This document shows, one piece after another, positions 19,601-27,552 of a stretch of DNA of 53,559 nucleotides. The DNA is taken from positions 1 to 53,559 of the forward strand of contig JANYDC010000123.1 in the NCBI GenBank assembly GCA_025359965.1, read 5' to 3'. The stretch is from Pedosphaera sp. GTDB taxonomy: Bacteria; Verrucomicrobiota; Verrucomicrobiia; Limisphaerales; SXQI01. Positions within the stretch are counted from its first letter, which is position 1; each line of letters opens with the position of its first letter. A model generated the notes under the pieces. The model ran no database searches. It was not told the origin of the DNA and saw only the letters and a list, made by a program, of their open reading frames with translations. The position numbers were made by a program, and so were the translations under genes.

Positions 19601-22600
19601 TTTGGGCCCGCGTTTGGGATGCTTCTGCTGTTGGCCTGGCCGGGTGTTCCGAGGTTTTTTGGCACGGGCAGACGAGCGGGCAATTCAAGCCAAGCTCCAC
19701 GCAATTTGAACAAGACCTCAGGCCAGCCAGCCACCCAACGCGCACGGGCACGGATAGTACAAGTATTTCCTGCGGCCAATCCGGCTCCAACCTCCACTCG
19801 TATACTGTTGATCCCAGGGTCGGTGTCACCCGAACCTCGTACGTGAAGGCAGCGGACTCCGGCAAATGCGGTTGATGCTTCCACGGTTGAAAGGCTCTGG
19901 TTGCCATTAAAAGCCCATCCAGCAGAATCATTTTCAAAGCCGCCGTTCGAGATCAAATTGAGACCTCCTGATTTGAAGACTTCCACTTCGTCCACCAATG
20001 CCTCTCCTTCGCCTTGCATGCCGATGTGCAAGCGGTTAGGAACGAATCGATTTGTAGTGCTCTTATCGGGTAGCTCAATCAAAGACACCATCCCATTGTC
20101 CAACACCCCGGTAACTGAAAACTGCGTCCACTGGCCTTTGGAAGACTCATCAGAATCAGCCCAGCTCGAAGGACGCAGTGGATCAGACTTTGGATCGATT
20201 AATTCTAAGCTTGATCCTCCTCCTGCAGCATATTTGTTCCAGCGCCCACCACTGCCGTACGTGACCTCAGACACCACAATATCGATTTTGTTGGTGACCA
20301 GATCGCCCAGCGCATTAGTGCTGGCGATTTCATCGGGCATGGATAGTGCCAGCCGATCTCCGGAGTTCTTAAGCGTGCCGCTGTAGTTGCCAAAGGTGTT
20401 GGAGGAATTGAGTGCGGGGTAATTGCTCAGCAATCGGGCGTTATTTTTTGCGACCACGATATAAGCTCCCGGTTGGATGACGGTATCTACAGGAAATTTA
20501 AAACCGACACCCGCCACAAATTTCCATCCCGCCAAGTTCACTGTGTTGGTCGATCGGTTAAGTAGCTCAATGTATTCGTCGTCACTATCGCCGCTAATCG
20601 GGTCGAACATGATTTCGTTGATGACGATGTCTTCAACCCTTCGTGGCGCGTTGGGACTGCCGAGCGTTGGCTGGGAGAGCCGACGAATAGTGGTTGCTCC
20701 GTCCGGCGAGCGACCCGATGAAACACCGTTCTCCTGGGCTTCGAATCGAACCGCATCAATGACCCGCAGTGCGTTGGACGAAATCAGGAATATCGATTCA
20801 CCTTGAGCGCTCAGGCGGAAGCCTAAAGTGTTTTCGTTCAACGACAGGAATCCCCGCGCTGGGATGCTTGTTCCGTCCGGTATCCGGTACTTGTTGGTGG
20901 TGGCATCGTCGGTGACGTAGCTTCCACTCATGTCTACTGAGGCGTTGCTGTGGTTATACAACTCGATGAAGTCGACCTCTGGAAGGTCGGTGTGCGCGAG
21001 GAATTCGTTGATCACTATGTTGCGCTGGGGATTGGCTTTCAACACTTCAAGAGTGCCAGGTGATCCTCCGATGGATTCACTAAGACCCCACGCACGGGCA
21101 TCATTTTCGCCGTAACTCGGACGCAATAGGGCCAAGGAATGACCAGTACCATCCGCTGCGACCGGCCATGGATCCGTATTATTGTACGAAACATGAAGAA
21201 ATTCACCGCCGCTCTCATCCGTGAGAATCAAGGAATCCCCCGAGTTGTTCAGTGATCCTTGATAAGGTCCGAGCACATTCTGAATGTTGTAGGAGAATTT
21301 TAGAGAAGCTGGGTCAGCCGCGATAACAATTGCCTCACCAACGGCAAGCCTGAAACTGGCAGGAAAAGTGAAGTTGATGCCACCTCTGAGTTTCCACCCT
21401 CCGAGTTCCTGAAAAATCGAGTCGGCGTTATAGATTTCAACATATTCGAGATTGTTAGTCGTACCGGGCAATAGTTTCGGATGGTACATGATTTCCGAGA
21501 AGACCAATCCGGTGCGGCGGCTGCTCGGGGCCATTGGCTCGCGGTCCCATTTGAACGAAGTGGTCGCGGTTGAGGCCGTCGGACCATAATCGCGGAACTG
21601 CGCGGTGGATTGGGTTAAAGAGTTGCCGGAAGAAAGAGCGAGGCCAACATAGATCTGGACGGGTAGACTGAGCGTGGCACTGCCCAATTGAGTCCAATTG
21701 ACTCCATCCAAGCTGGCAAAACCCGTAAAAACATTACTGACGCGCTTAAGTCGCAGCCATGTCTGCGGGTAATTGACTGGGTATCCGCCTGTAATCGTGA
21801 CTGTTGACGCTTTTGCTGCTTTGCTGGCGCGGGATTCAAAGAAACTGCCCGCCTGGGGCGAGCTTGCGAAAATGGCGGCGAACGCAGAATTCGTGGCAAG
21901 ACTCTCGCGAGCCATCAAACCTGCATGAAGCAGGGGGTCGGTCATTTGTACGCTTGCCACGCGGACTTGCAGGTCAAAATTTCCGGTCAATTTCTGCCAA
22001 GCCAGGAGTAGTTGGTCGCTGACATCACCCACATCCGCACCTGCTGCGGTAAGGTCATAGGCCGATGGACTGTTTCGGCTGATTGATCCACCTTGGGTTC
22101 CGATTTCGCCGGAAACGAATTCCAGAGCCAGCCAGGAAATTGAACTCTCCGGCAGGATGGAGTTTCCTGTTTTGGCGCGATCCATCACATTGCTTACCTT
22201 TATAGTGTATTGAAGGCCAAAGGTAAGTGGAGTGACGGTTAGAGTAACACTCCTTGCGTCGGATCCCAAAACGGCTGCGGAAACGATTAATCCTTCGGAA
22301 ACCTGATAATTCGTCGCTTGATTGGCTGTTATGGCATCGAGATTCTCGCTAAAGGTAATTAGGACAGTGGTTGCACTCAGGTTGATAACGCTGAGAATGG
22401 ACGGAGGAGTGACATCCGGGGTCACATGAAGGGTCGCCACAGTGGTATTGGTGGAACCCAGTTTGTTGGTTAGTGAGGCGCTAAACCCTGTGCCGTCATC
22501 GCTTAGAGCCACCGGTCCGAAGGAGTAATCAGGGGTATTACCGCCCGGAATGTTGGTGCCGTTCCGTTTCCATTGATAGGTAGCAAGACTGATTCCTTTG

Positions 22601-23394
22601 GTTTTTACAGAGAAGCTAACCATCTGACCCTCGACCACTGTGGTGTTGGTCGGTTGCTCGGATATTTGGGGGGCAGTGAAAAGAGTGCCGAAGGGCAAAA
22701 GGTAATCGGCCGGGATGGGCGCCTCGTCAACATTGTCAGGGCGGAGCCATCGAACGGCCAAGTTGTCGCCGCCGCCTCCTTCCTTCTGTAAAGCTGAGAT
22801 GTAGTATGATCTTCCGGCTACGAGCGAAATCGGTTGAGACTGTTGCGTCGGAAATTTGCCCCATTCTCTGATCCCAGCCCATTCGGCGATAGAAGCAATC
22901 TGGGTCACATGAGCAGGGTCCTCATCCGTGCTGAGGAACAGAGCACCCCCATCATCTGTAGCCAGCCAGAAAGTGTAGGGTCCGGTCACCGGAGGAGTGA
23001 TGTATCCGTGCATGCGCTGGCCGTAATTTTCATCAAAATTTGAAGGAGACTCAAAAAAATCAGTAACGAAATTGGTTTGTGTCGGATGATCCGGATAGAT
23101 TGATGCGTTGGTCAAATCGGCTATTGTACCGCCGCCAATGCCTTGATAAACCTCTCGTAGGATGGAACCCGCTTGTGTGCTGGTCAAACTGAGCAAAAGC
23201 AGGATTGTAATTACTAGGATTTGAAGGCCATCAGGGTTGACCCAGAACTTTGCTACTTCGGGAAAAGTTGCCTTGGGGCCGGAAGAATGAGATGTACGGA
23301 GACTCAAATTGTCGAACCTGTTGGTAAACATGCGTATTCCGCTATAGTAGCATAACCCATGCCCTTTCAAGATTGGTTTTTGTGTTGAGGCCAT
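13636..23394 (-). CDS. giant secreted protein with PA14, Ig-like, lamin-tail and CotH domains
   Basis: The 3252-residue exported protein is the largest gene here. A hydrophobic segment (LQILVITILLLLSL, about 57-70) follows a long basic N-terminus; an ATG at 23331 gives a start 21 residues later. Domains in order: PA14 (about 78-236); Ig-like (240-325); SwmB-like (326-412); a concanavalin-type sandwich (430-610); lamin-tail domains near 628, 790 and 921; a carbohydrate-binding-like module (1090-1250); a CotH-type kinase fold (1370-1750, with LMPWDIDFTLGDGGG); lamin-tail domains near 1843, 2015 and 2170; four cadherin/He_PIG-like repeats (2320-2700); lamin-tail domains near 2707 and 3031. The end, RYYRVVVP, matches tails of other secreted verrucomicrobial proteins. 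Eight lamin-tail units, each opening with V-I/W-INE or FSEIMYHP, suggest a surface scaffold. Function is unknown. Confidence 0.85.
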   Translation of the reverse strand: MASTQKPILKGHGLCYYSGIRMFTNRFDNLSLRTSHSSGPKATFPEVAKFWVNPDGLQILVITILLLLSLTSTQAGSILREVYQGIGGGTIADLTNASIYPDHPTQTNFVTDFFESPSNFDENYGQRMHGYITPPVTGPYTFWLATDDGGALFLSTDEDPAHVTQIASIAEWAGIREWGKFPTQQSQPISLVAGRSYYISALQKEGGGGDNLAVRWLRPDNVDEAPIPADYLLPFGTLFTAPQISEQPTNTTVVEGQMVSFSVKTKGISLATYQWKRNGTNIPGGNTPDYSFGPVALSDDGTGFSASLTNKLGSTNTTVATLHVTPDVTPPSILSVINLSATTVLITFSENLDAITANQATNYQVSEGLIVSAAVLGSDARSVTLTVTPLTFGLQYTIKVSNVMDRAKTGNSILPESSISWLALEFVSGEIGTQGGSISRNSPSAYDLTAAGADVGDVSDQLLLAWQKLTGNFDLQVRVASVQMTDPLLHAGLMARESLATNSAFAAIFASSPQAGSFFESRASKAAKASTVTITGGYPVNYPQTWLRLKRVSNVFTGFASLDGVNWTQLGSATLSLPVQIYVGLALSSGNSLTQSTAQFRDYGPTASTATTSFKWDREPMAPSSRRTGLVFSEIMYHPKLLPGTTNNLEYVEIYNADSIFQELGGWKLRGGINFTFPASFRLAVGEAIVIAADPASLKFSYNIQNVLGPYQGSLNNSGDSLILTDESGGEFLHVSYNNTDPWPVAADGTGHSLALLRPSYGENDARAWGLSESIGGSPGTLEVLKANPQRNIVINEFLAHTDLPEVDFIELYNHSNASVDMSGSYVTDDATTNKYRIPDGTSIPARGFLSLNENTLGFRLSAQGESIFLISSNALRVIDAVRFEAQENGVSSGRSPDGATTIRRLSQPTLGSPNAPRRVEDIVINEIMFDPISGDSDDEYIELLNRSTNTVNLAGWKFVAGVGFKFPVDTVIQPGAYIVVAKNNARLLSNYPALNSSNTFGNYSGTLKNSGDRLALSMPDEIASTNALGDLVTNKIDIVVSEVTYGSGGRWNKYAAGGGSSLELIDPKSDPLRPSSWADSDESSKGQWTQFSVTGVLDNGMVSLIELPDKSTTNRFVPNRLHIGMQGEGEALVDEVEVFKSGGLNLISNGGFENDSAGWAFNGNQSLSTVEASTAFAGVRCLHVRGSGDTDPGINSIRVEVGAGLAAGNTCTIRARARWVAGWPEVLFKLRGAWLELPARLPVPKNLGTPGQANSRSIPNAGPNIYEVSHSPVLPAANQPVVVTCRAYDPDGLANLNLRFRPDPSATLTSIAMRDDGTAGDLVAGDGIYSATITGQSSGTLIAFRIQATDAQTTAASSVFPAKAPAQECLIRWDDPNPMGTFTHYHMWNTSAIENQRNAPLNNTYREMTLVYGNWRVIYNAGFRDKGSPYHGGGGSFSVINPDDEPLLGVTERVFRSTGNGGAEATGLRNQLTTWIGRQMGIPYLHSHYILVLRNGGFQYPISQDEEYPSSGFAKSTFPSSNEGDLYKIGIWFEFDDDNSQFNGVSSTLESFTTTGNDYKLARYRFNWQTRGYAGTANNYTNIFNLVGAANDATTNYESKLLNLADINEWMRVFAYHRVLGNWDSYSYGVGQNMYAYKLPESTWKLMPWDIDFTLGDGGGPTEGLWSGQDPKVNTMFDTPVFRRMLWRAFQDAVAGPMRPENYTPIIEARRTLLAKNGIGLTDPSAVYAYLKQRKTFIESQLQQNDAAQFAITSNSGGNFTSTSPTALITGIAPFAVGNIEINGVPYPTRWTDQNSFAVSVPLTSALNTLIISGVDTYGTLVAGASKTIKVTYNGQVQLPQNFVVINEIHYNPLQANASFVELLNASSTTTFDLSNFRLDGLGYTFPEGSIISAGAFIVLAKDLAAFSLAYGAGISVFGEFPGSLDNSGEYLRLVKPNTGTDGLTDLTIDDVRYNDHLPWPTNADGFGPSIQLIDPLRDNYRVGNWSATSTNAANRVTPGAANATKASLPIFPLLWVNEVLPSNLGSKLDNAGESDPFIELYNSGTISLSLGSYYLTDDFTNLTKWQIPAGTTIAPNQFLLIFADGQPTQSTPSEPHASFRLNPTNGEVALVRGQGTPSAPAVMDYLDYKNLPAGRSTGSFPDGEPRGRRSFFTATPGQTNNPVFPAIAVTINEYMAGNTSTITNPVGGTFSDWFELFNAGATPVDLTSYSLTDLLTTPKQFVIPTGYVLQPGGFLLVWADKNSKSNNGTNADLHVNFKLTKSGGQIGLFSPDGVIVDSVSFGAQLTDISEGRFPDGSEISTNSFATPTPRTSNFLSGANLPPSLVAIPSQSVSEQQLLQFTAQASDPDVGQTLTYSLGADAPSGASIDPVTGLFLWTPTEQQGPANYSFSLRVTDSGTPSRTVVQRVAVTVAEINRQPVLSPVTEKIVNEQSLLSFSLEAGDPDLPAQHLTYTLEGAVPSGIIIDSDSGLITWTPDETQGPAAYRFTARVTDNGSPAMSDSVEINITVNEVNNPPAMPQIQPQTVNEGETLTIAAQAADPDQPPADIRYSMEGNLPAGITINSTNGLITWTPTEAQGPGNYVVNVRATEVNDDHLSTARTFGISVLEVNQPPILSPLSDFTVIEGTLVTFQAAASDPDLPAQTLAYTLLPGAPAGATMDKNSAIFAWTTPEDSGPTTNVITVSVKDNGPGNLSDNKSCSIITIPKFRAVINEVMYHPLATNAEFVEIHNPSAVTTQEMSGLRLLGSHLSYTFPPGTKLLPGEFAVIAGNTNGFSSAYGPTVQAAGQWTGTIDRFDTRLEIRGTNALGEWITLSEVDFRASTPWPTEADGTGSSLQLIDSHQDISRVGNWTSVAGSGANAAGQWQRVVAHGTSSSSLLYIYLETIGDVYIDDVSMVSGDDPDVGVNFVANGDFESAFPGSYVLANNVLNSTRSTTVHHRGNSSLHLVTTSGGTTVSSAISQTLSPTLSAGANYTLSFWYLPNTAGGILTLRLSGSGIKGTVDIKPDPASIARYTPGASNNISAVLPPFPEVWINEILPSNTTGITDAQGQHEPWIELVNSAKQPVDLSGWSLSDSFGSPAKWAFPDGTLLQPGAFTIIFADGNPTDSTAQELHTSFRMSAGSGSIILSRPQLGSPAVVDFIEYNGVAADFAVVSLPDAQLYQRQITSIPTPGSTNRTPPAEAPNPSASLQAGETITISWPSQVGVTYRIEFLDSIAGQWQSLSEIKATGPASSVPDSTTSRPERYYRVVVP

Positions 23395-23533
23395 GGATAT
23401 GGGTGTCGCGCCGAATCTGGATATGTCCTTCGGCGTTCTTTACTCCATCGGATAAAGTATGGCGCGCTTGACCAATTTTTCAGGACGACTGACAGCCTGG
23501 CTTTTTAAGGCGCTTGCCAAAGGTTTGTTCGTT

Positions 23534-23540
23534 TAGGAGG
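23534..23540 (+). promoter_or_regulatory. strong ribosome-binding site of ndh
   Basis: TAGGAGG lies seven bases before the ATG at 23548 and is a near-complete anti-16S match. It is the best site seen in the window and fixes the start of the NADH dehydrogenase gene. Most other genes here have weak sites or start inside an overlap. Confidence 0.75.
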
Positions 23541-23547
23541 GTGTGAC

Positions 23548-24831
23548 ATGGAAATGGTGCGAAAAAAGATCGTAGTTCTCGGAGCCGGCTTCGCCGGGCT
23601 TACGTTTTGTCAGGAGTTCCATCACCCCAACGCTGATGTGGTGTTGATTGATCGACAGAACCATCATTTGTTCCAACCACTGTTGTACCAAGTTGCAACA
23701 GCAGGCCTCTCCGCCACTGATATCGCCCAGCCCATCCGCAGTATTCTGTCCGCTTATCCACAGGTGACAGTTCTGATGGATGAGGTGGAAAAAATTAACC
23801 TGAGTGCCCGCCACGTCCAACTGAGTGGGCAGGTGATTGAGTATGATTATCTGGTGATGTCGCTGGGAGGGGTCACAAGCTATTTTGGGCACCCCGAATG
23901 GGAGGCATTCGCTCCGGGACTTAAATCTCTAGATGATGCGTTACAGATACGGCGCAGGATTTTGTATGCGTTTGAGCGAGCAGAGGCCTCCGAGAGCGAA
24001 GAAGAGCGCAAGCGGTTGACTACGATTGTAGTGGTAGGTGGCGGGCCTACGGGAGTGGAGTTGTCGGGTGCGTTCGCAGAGCTGGCTAGGACGGTCTTGA
24101 ACAAGGACTTTCGACACATTGACCCGTCGAAGGCGAGGGTGGTGCTCATTGAGGCTAGTCCCCATGTCTTGGCGCATTTTCCTGACGATCTCAGGCAGAA
24201 TGCGCAAGAGCAATTGGTAAAGCTCGGTGTTGAGGTCCACACTGGAACAAAGGTTCTTGATCTGAAACAAGGCTTGGTCGAAACGAGTATTGGACCAATC
24301 CCTGCGGAAAACGTTATCTGGGCGGCCGGCGTGGGAGCCAGTCCGCTAACCAGCCAGTTGGGAGCGGAGTTGGACCGGGCTGGGCGGGTGAGGATATCGC
24401 CTGATTGCAGCGTGCCTGGGCATCCCGAGGTTTTTGCACTGGGGGATATGGCGGGCCTTACCGATGCAGCTGGAGTTGTTGTACCTGGTATCTCGCCTGC
24501 GGCCATTCAGATGGCGCAGCATACGGCAAGCATCATCAGCGACGAGCTTAACGGTGTGGCGACTGTTCAGGAAAGGAAGCCATTTGTTTATTGGGACAAA
24601 GGTAGCATGGCGACGATAGGGCGGTCGGCTGCAGTAGCGGAAATGGGGAATTTTCATTTCACCGGGTTCACGGCATGGTTGGCCTGGCTGGGGGTACACC
24701 TTCTTTTTCTGGTAGGTTTTCGCAACAAGCTTGCTGTCTTCATTCAGTGGACATACTCATATTTTACTTACAAGAGGGGATCCCGGATTATCACAGGGCT
24801 TGGGGCGGTTAAGCCCTTGGGTAAACAATGA
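23548..24831 (+). CDS. ndh: type II NADH dehydrogenase
   Basis: NDH-2 passes electrons from NADH to quinone without pumping protons. The 427-residue protein carries an FAD dinucleotide fold at the N-terminus (IVVLGAGFAGLTFCQEF), the family's quinone/FAD-side motif NHHLFQPLLYQVATAGLS, a second dinucleotide fold for NADH (TIVVVGGGPTGVELSGAFAE), and VFALGDMAGL for the FAD pyrophosphate. The C-terminal region (FTAWLAWLGVHLLFLVGF) is the usual amphipathic/membrane-associated segment. It is a single-gene unit with its own strong ribosome-binding site. With the cbb3 locus on the facing strand it can form a complete NADH-to-oxygen route. Confidence 0.93.
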   Translation: MEMVRKKIVVLGAGFAGLTFCQEFHHPNADVVLIDRQNHHLFQPLLYQVATAGLSATDIAQPIRSILSAYPQVTVLMDEVEKINLSARHVQLSGQVIEYDYLVMSLGGVTSYFGHPEWEAFAPGLKSLDDALQIRRRILYAFERAEASESEEERKRLTTIVVVGGGPTGVELSGAFAELARTVLNKDFRHIDPSKARVVLIEASPHVLAHFPDDLRQNAQEQLVKLGVEVHTGTKVLDLKQGLVETSIGPIPAENVIWAAGVGASPLTSQLGAELDRAGRVRISPDCSVPGHPEVFALGDMAGLTDAAGVVVPGISPAAIQMAQHTASIISDELNGVATVQERKPFVYWDKGSMATIGRSAAVAEMGNFHFTGFTAWLAWLGVHLLFLVGFRNKLAVFIQWTYSYFTYKRGSRIITGLGAVKPLGKQ

Positions 24832-24921
24832 GCGACTGCGGATTTGCAGTTAGAATGCCGATAAGCTTCGGAGCCACTTCATAGAAGAATTTTCTCACTG
24901 GAGCGTGCCTCTGTTAGTCGC

Positions 24922-26319
24922 CTATGGGTTTAACTTCGGTAAAACTGGTGTGATTGCTGCGTTTTGTGCAGTAGGTTTTTCTCTCCAATACTGTGGCAGA
25001 TCGGTTTTGGTGTCCCTTAGGATTTCAAGAATTGTTTGGCGTGACTCTGGGGAGACAGATGAATACGTCGGGCTCTGGTTTTGTCCGGTAAGAATTTGCC
25101 AGAGGAGTGAATACACGAGATCCTTGATGGGTGCAGGCAGGGTATCGAAGGCATCTGTGTATATCAGGTAGCTGCAGGGGTTTTTGAAGAGGCGCTTTTG
25201 TAGATCAAATTCACGCAGGGAACGGCCCCGTTTGTCGCGCGGGCCCGTTGATGTAAAATCACGGACAAATTCTGGGCTGCCGCTGACTGCATTGGTAAGG
25301 GGGGCTTCCTCAGCGAAGAGCAGGTACTTAATGAACGAGTCTGCCGTATTGGTGAGGTAGCGCACATGGCCGTAGCGCTGAAACTGAAGAGAGGCTTCAT
25401 AATTGAGGCGTGTGATAAAATTCTGCATGTGGGTCTGATGTTCAAGGACCATCAGTGCAACGATATCACTTTGATTTTTGACGTAACGGGAGACGTCAAA
25501 ATAGGAGTTGAGGTTGGTCACGTTGCCATCCCTGTTGGGTGTTTTAACCTGTCGCTCGAAAGCCTTTTTCCCGACGAGGTTTCCGCGATGCGTTTGGTGG
25601 CCGTGGGTGCCCGTCACGTACCAACCACCCCAACGTTCGTCGAGTGGCGTGCGATGGTTTACCAGCGAGGTCCCGCTGGCCAGGTCAACGATTCCCTTCT
25701 CGTCAGTTTCATAAGAGCGAACGATGTGACCCGGCACGCCCATGGTTTTTGATGAGGCATGGCATTCCAAACATTGGTTGTTCCGCTGGAATTTGGGAGG
25801 CTCTGTTTTTGATTGGCTGAGGGTGTAAAAAACTGCCCCAATTTTTGGATCGGCCATCGATACTTCCAGCAAAGGTGCGCCCGGTATGAAACCGATGTAA
25901 ACGCTGTCATTGAAAAAAAGGGACCGCGGAGTTTCAGGCGAGATGCGTTCACGCTGAAGCGAGGTTTTCGAAAAGACCAGCATTTGGGAGGATTGAGGCA
26001 CCTTCAGTTGCTCAAGCACAGACAGCAGGTAGCCATAGGAATCATCGTATCTCAGCTTTATCGTGCCGGCGTCGAGTTGCTTTTGCAATTGAGCTACCGC
26101 ACCAGTCGCAACGCTGTTGTTGTAACCGATGGAATTCTCTTCGAAGGCAACCATGTGTGTAGCCCCTTGGAAGTCATCGCCGCTGACGCGGATTAAGGCA
26201 GGGTTGAAGAGGATGCACAAAATTAAGCAACCACTCATCCGGAGCATGATCCATCGCGATTGTTTCACACAAAGCATCGTAGTGATTTTAATTATCGCAG
26301 GCTTTACCGATTTTGGCAA
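24922..26319 (-). CDS. exported mono-haem protein of unknown function
   Basis: The protein has up to 465 residues. The frame starts at 26319, but a signal peptide (MLRMSGCLILCILFNPALIR) begins only at the ATG at 26247, which I consider the more likely start. A single haem c motif, NQCLECHASSK, lies in the middle. Other features are SLFFNDSVYIGFIPGAPLLE before the haem site and RWGGWYVTGTHG, HRGN and LNSYFDVSRYV after it. The layout matches a family of hypothetical c-type cytochromes seen in PVC and other environmental bacteria, but I know of no function. It follows the TauE/SafE-like gene by about 30-100 bases on the same strand, so it may be the last gene of the cbb3 operon. Confidence 0.65.
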   Translation of the reverse strand: MPKSVKPAIIKITTMLCVKQSRWIMLRMSGCLILCILFNPALIRVSGDDFQGATHMVAFEENSIGYNNSVATGAVAQLQKQLDAGTIKLRYDDSYGYLLSVLEQLKVPQSSQMLVFSKTSLQRERISPETPRSLFFNDSVYIGFIPGAPLLEVSMADPKIGAVFYTLSQSKTEPPKFQRNNQCLECHASSKTMGVPGHIVRSYETDEKGIVDLASGTSLVNHRTPLDERWGGWYVTGTHGHQTHRGNLVGKKAFERQVKTPNRDGNVTNLNSYFDVSRYVKNQSDIVALMVLEHQTHMQNFITRLNYEASLQFQRYGHVRYLTNTADSFIKYLLFAEEAPLTNAVSGSPEFVRDFTSTGPRDKRGRSLREFDLQKRLFKNPCSYLIYTDAFDTLPAPIKDLVYSLLWQILTGQNQSPTYSSVSPESRQTILEILRDTKTDLPQYWREKPTAQNAAITPVLPKLNP

Positions 26320-26351
26320 AGACAGGCCCCCCCAAATTTGAGGGGTGAAAA

Positions 26352-27041
26352 TTAATGGCAGTGTATATCCGCGCCTGCCGTATTGGATAACTTAGGGCTT
26401 AAGAAAGGGATGCCGAGTCCGAGCCCGCGAAGGATCAGTAGGAAGGACATCATAAGCACGGCGGTTCGAGTTACGCTGCGAATGGGGAATCCAGGAGGAA
26501 TGGCAAGTCGTTGACCAGCGATGTGGATGCCCAACATCATGGGGAAAGTGCCGAGACCGAAAAAGATCATGAAAATTGCACCACTTGCTGGGTGTCCAGT
26601 TGCGGCGGCACCCACTGCTGCCACATAGACAAGGCCGCAGGGAAGCAAGCCGTTCAGCGCGCCCAAGGCTGCCTGAGCTGAAAGGGAATTTCGTTGTAAC
26701 ATCGTCCCCATGAAATTCCTCAATAATCCAACCCATCTTGTGACCGGCATCGAGAGTGAGACCCTGCTGGCTGCTAACAGGCTCAGAAGTAAACCGAGTC
26801 CTAGTGTGATGGAGAGCCAGCGTTGAAAACCGGCCGGTACAGCCAAATCCCCCACAAGTCCGAGGATTAGCCCCAGCAATCCGTAGCAGGAGATTCGCGC
26901 GAAGTGATAAATGACCCGACCAGTCGAATCGCTCAGAGTACGCCGCCGCGACTTGGAGAGTGCCACAAGTAGCGGGCCGCACATGGCTGCACAGTGCAGG
27001 CTGCCAGCAAAGCCAAGCAGAAAGGCGGTCCAAACTTGCAT
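26352..27041 (-). CDS. TauE/SafE-family membrane protein of the cbb3 locus
   Basis: The protein has about 229 residues and six predicted membrane helices. It begins MQVWTAFLLGFAGSLHCAAM, followed by CGPL; this SLHCxxMCGP motif marks the COG2836 branch (sulfite exporter TauE/SafE family) often found with ccoGHIS. That branch is thought to handle metal or sulfur compounds, and a copper role for oxidase assembly is plausible but unproven here. I choose the ATG at 27041 because it lies one base after the fixH stop; the frame is open further upstream within fixH. Cys and His in the first helix could bind metal. Confidence 0.8.
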   Translation of the reverse strand: MQVWTAFLLGFAGSLHCAAMCGPLLVALSKSRRRTLSDSTGRVIYHFARISCYGLLGLILGLVGDLAVPAGFQRWLSITLGLGLLLSLLAASRVSLSMPVTRWVGLLRNFMGTMLQRNSLSAQAALGALNGLLPCGLVYVAAVGAAATGHPASGAIFMIFFGLGTFPMMLGIHIAGQRLAIPPGFPIRSVTRTAVLMMSFLLILRGLGLGIPFLSPKLSNTAGADIHCH

Positions 27042-27042
27042 C

Positions 27043-27552
27043 TCAAAGGGTGGTGGCTGCCTTGGGCGAGTCATCGACAACAATCACTTGCTCAACGAAG
27101 TACTCCTCACCCGCGCCTGTCCATCGAAGTCTGACATTCCAAAGTCCGCCTTGCAGGGTATCTAAGCCAAGGTGTTGAACCCCTTTTGGGTCGGTGGCAA
27201 GCGGTACTTTGAGATCGAGCGAGGCGTTGGAGGGACGGTAGAAATAGATCTGGCCGGTTGGCTTTGGAGTCAGGTGGCTGGCCGGGAGTTGGATGAGGAT
27301 TTCCCGGTATTTTGTATCGTAACTGAAGTTCATTTGATTGCGGATCGCAGCCGTTCGGTTGAGCCGTTCTACCTGACCTTGGAAACGGACCTCCTCCTCA
27401 TAGTAATCTTTGCTTACGAGATCCGTTTTGAGCTTAACGGTGACACTCACCCAGGCAACCAAAGAGGCAGCGAAGATAATGAACCAAGTGATAATGGCGT
27501 AAGGCCACAGGTTAAGGGAAGATTTGGTGTCTAGGGTGTTCATGGCGATCAT
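27043..27552 (-). CDS. ccoH: FixH/CcoH-like cbb3 oxidase assembly protein
   Basis: The 169-residue protein has one N-terminal membrane helix (LWPYAIITWFIIFAASLVAW) and a periplasmic beta-rich domain, which is the FixH/CcoH layout. Conserved parts include SKDYYEEEVRFQGQVERLNR, typical of FixH. CcoH stays associated with the cbb3 complex during assembly. The start overlaps the ccoG stop (ATGA at 27549-27552). A second ATG three codons in (27543) is an alternative. The downstream TauE/SafE-like gene begins one base past its stop, so the three genes are read together. Confidence 0.85.
   Translation of the reverse strand: MIAMNTLDTKSSLNLWPYAIITWFIIFAASLVAWVSVTVKLKTDLVSKDYYEEEVRFQGQVERLNRTAAIRNQMNFSYDTKYREILIQLPASHLTPKPTGQIYFYRPSNASLDLKVPLATDPKGVQHLGLDTLQGGLWNVRLRWTGAGEEYFVEQVIVVDDSPKAATTL

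Noticed and set aside
13636..23394. Many long frames antisense to the giant protein
   Set aside because: They are byproducts of a long G/C-rich coding strand; none shows domain signals, signal peptides or ribosome-binding sites.
26327..26346. C-run/G-run hairpin near the TauE/SafE-like gene end
   Set aside because: The pairing needs a mismatch and a ten-base loop, and no T-run follows on the relevant strand.
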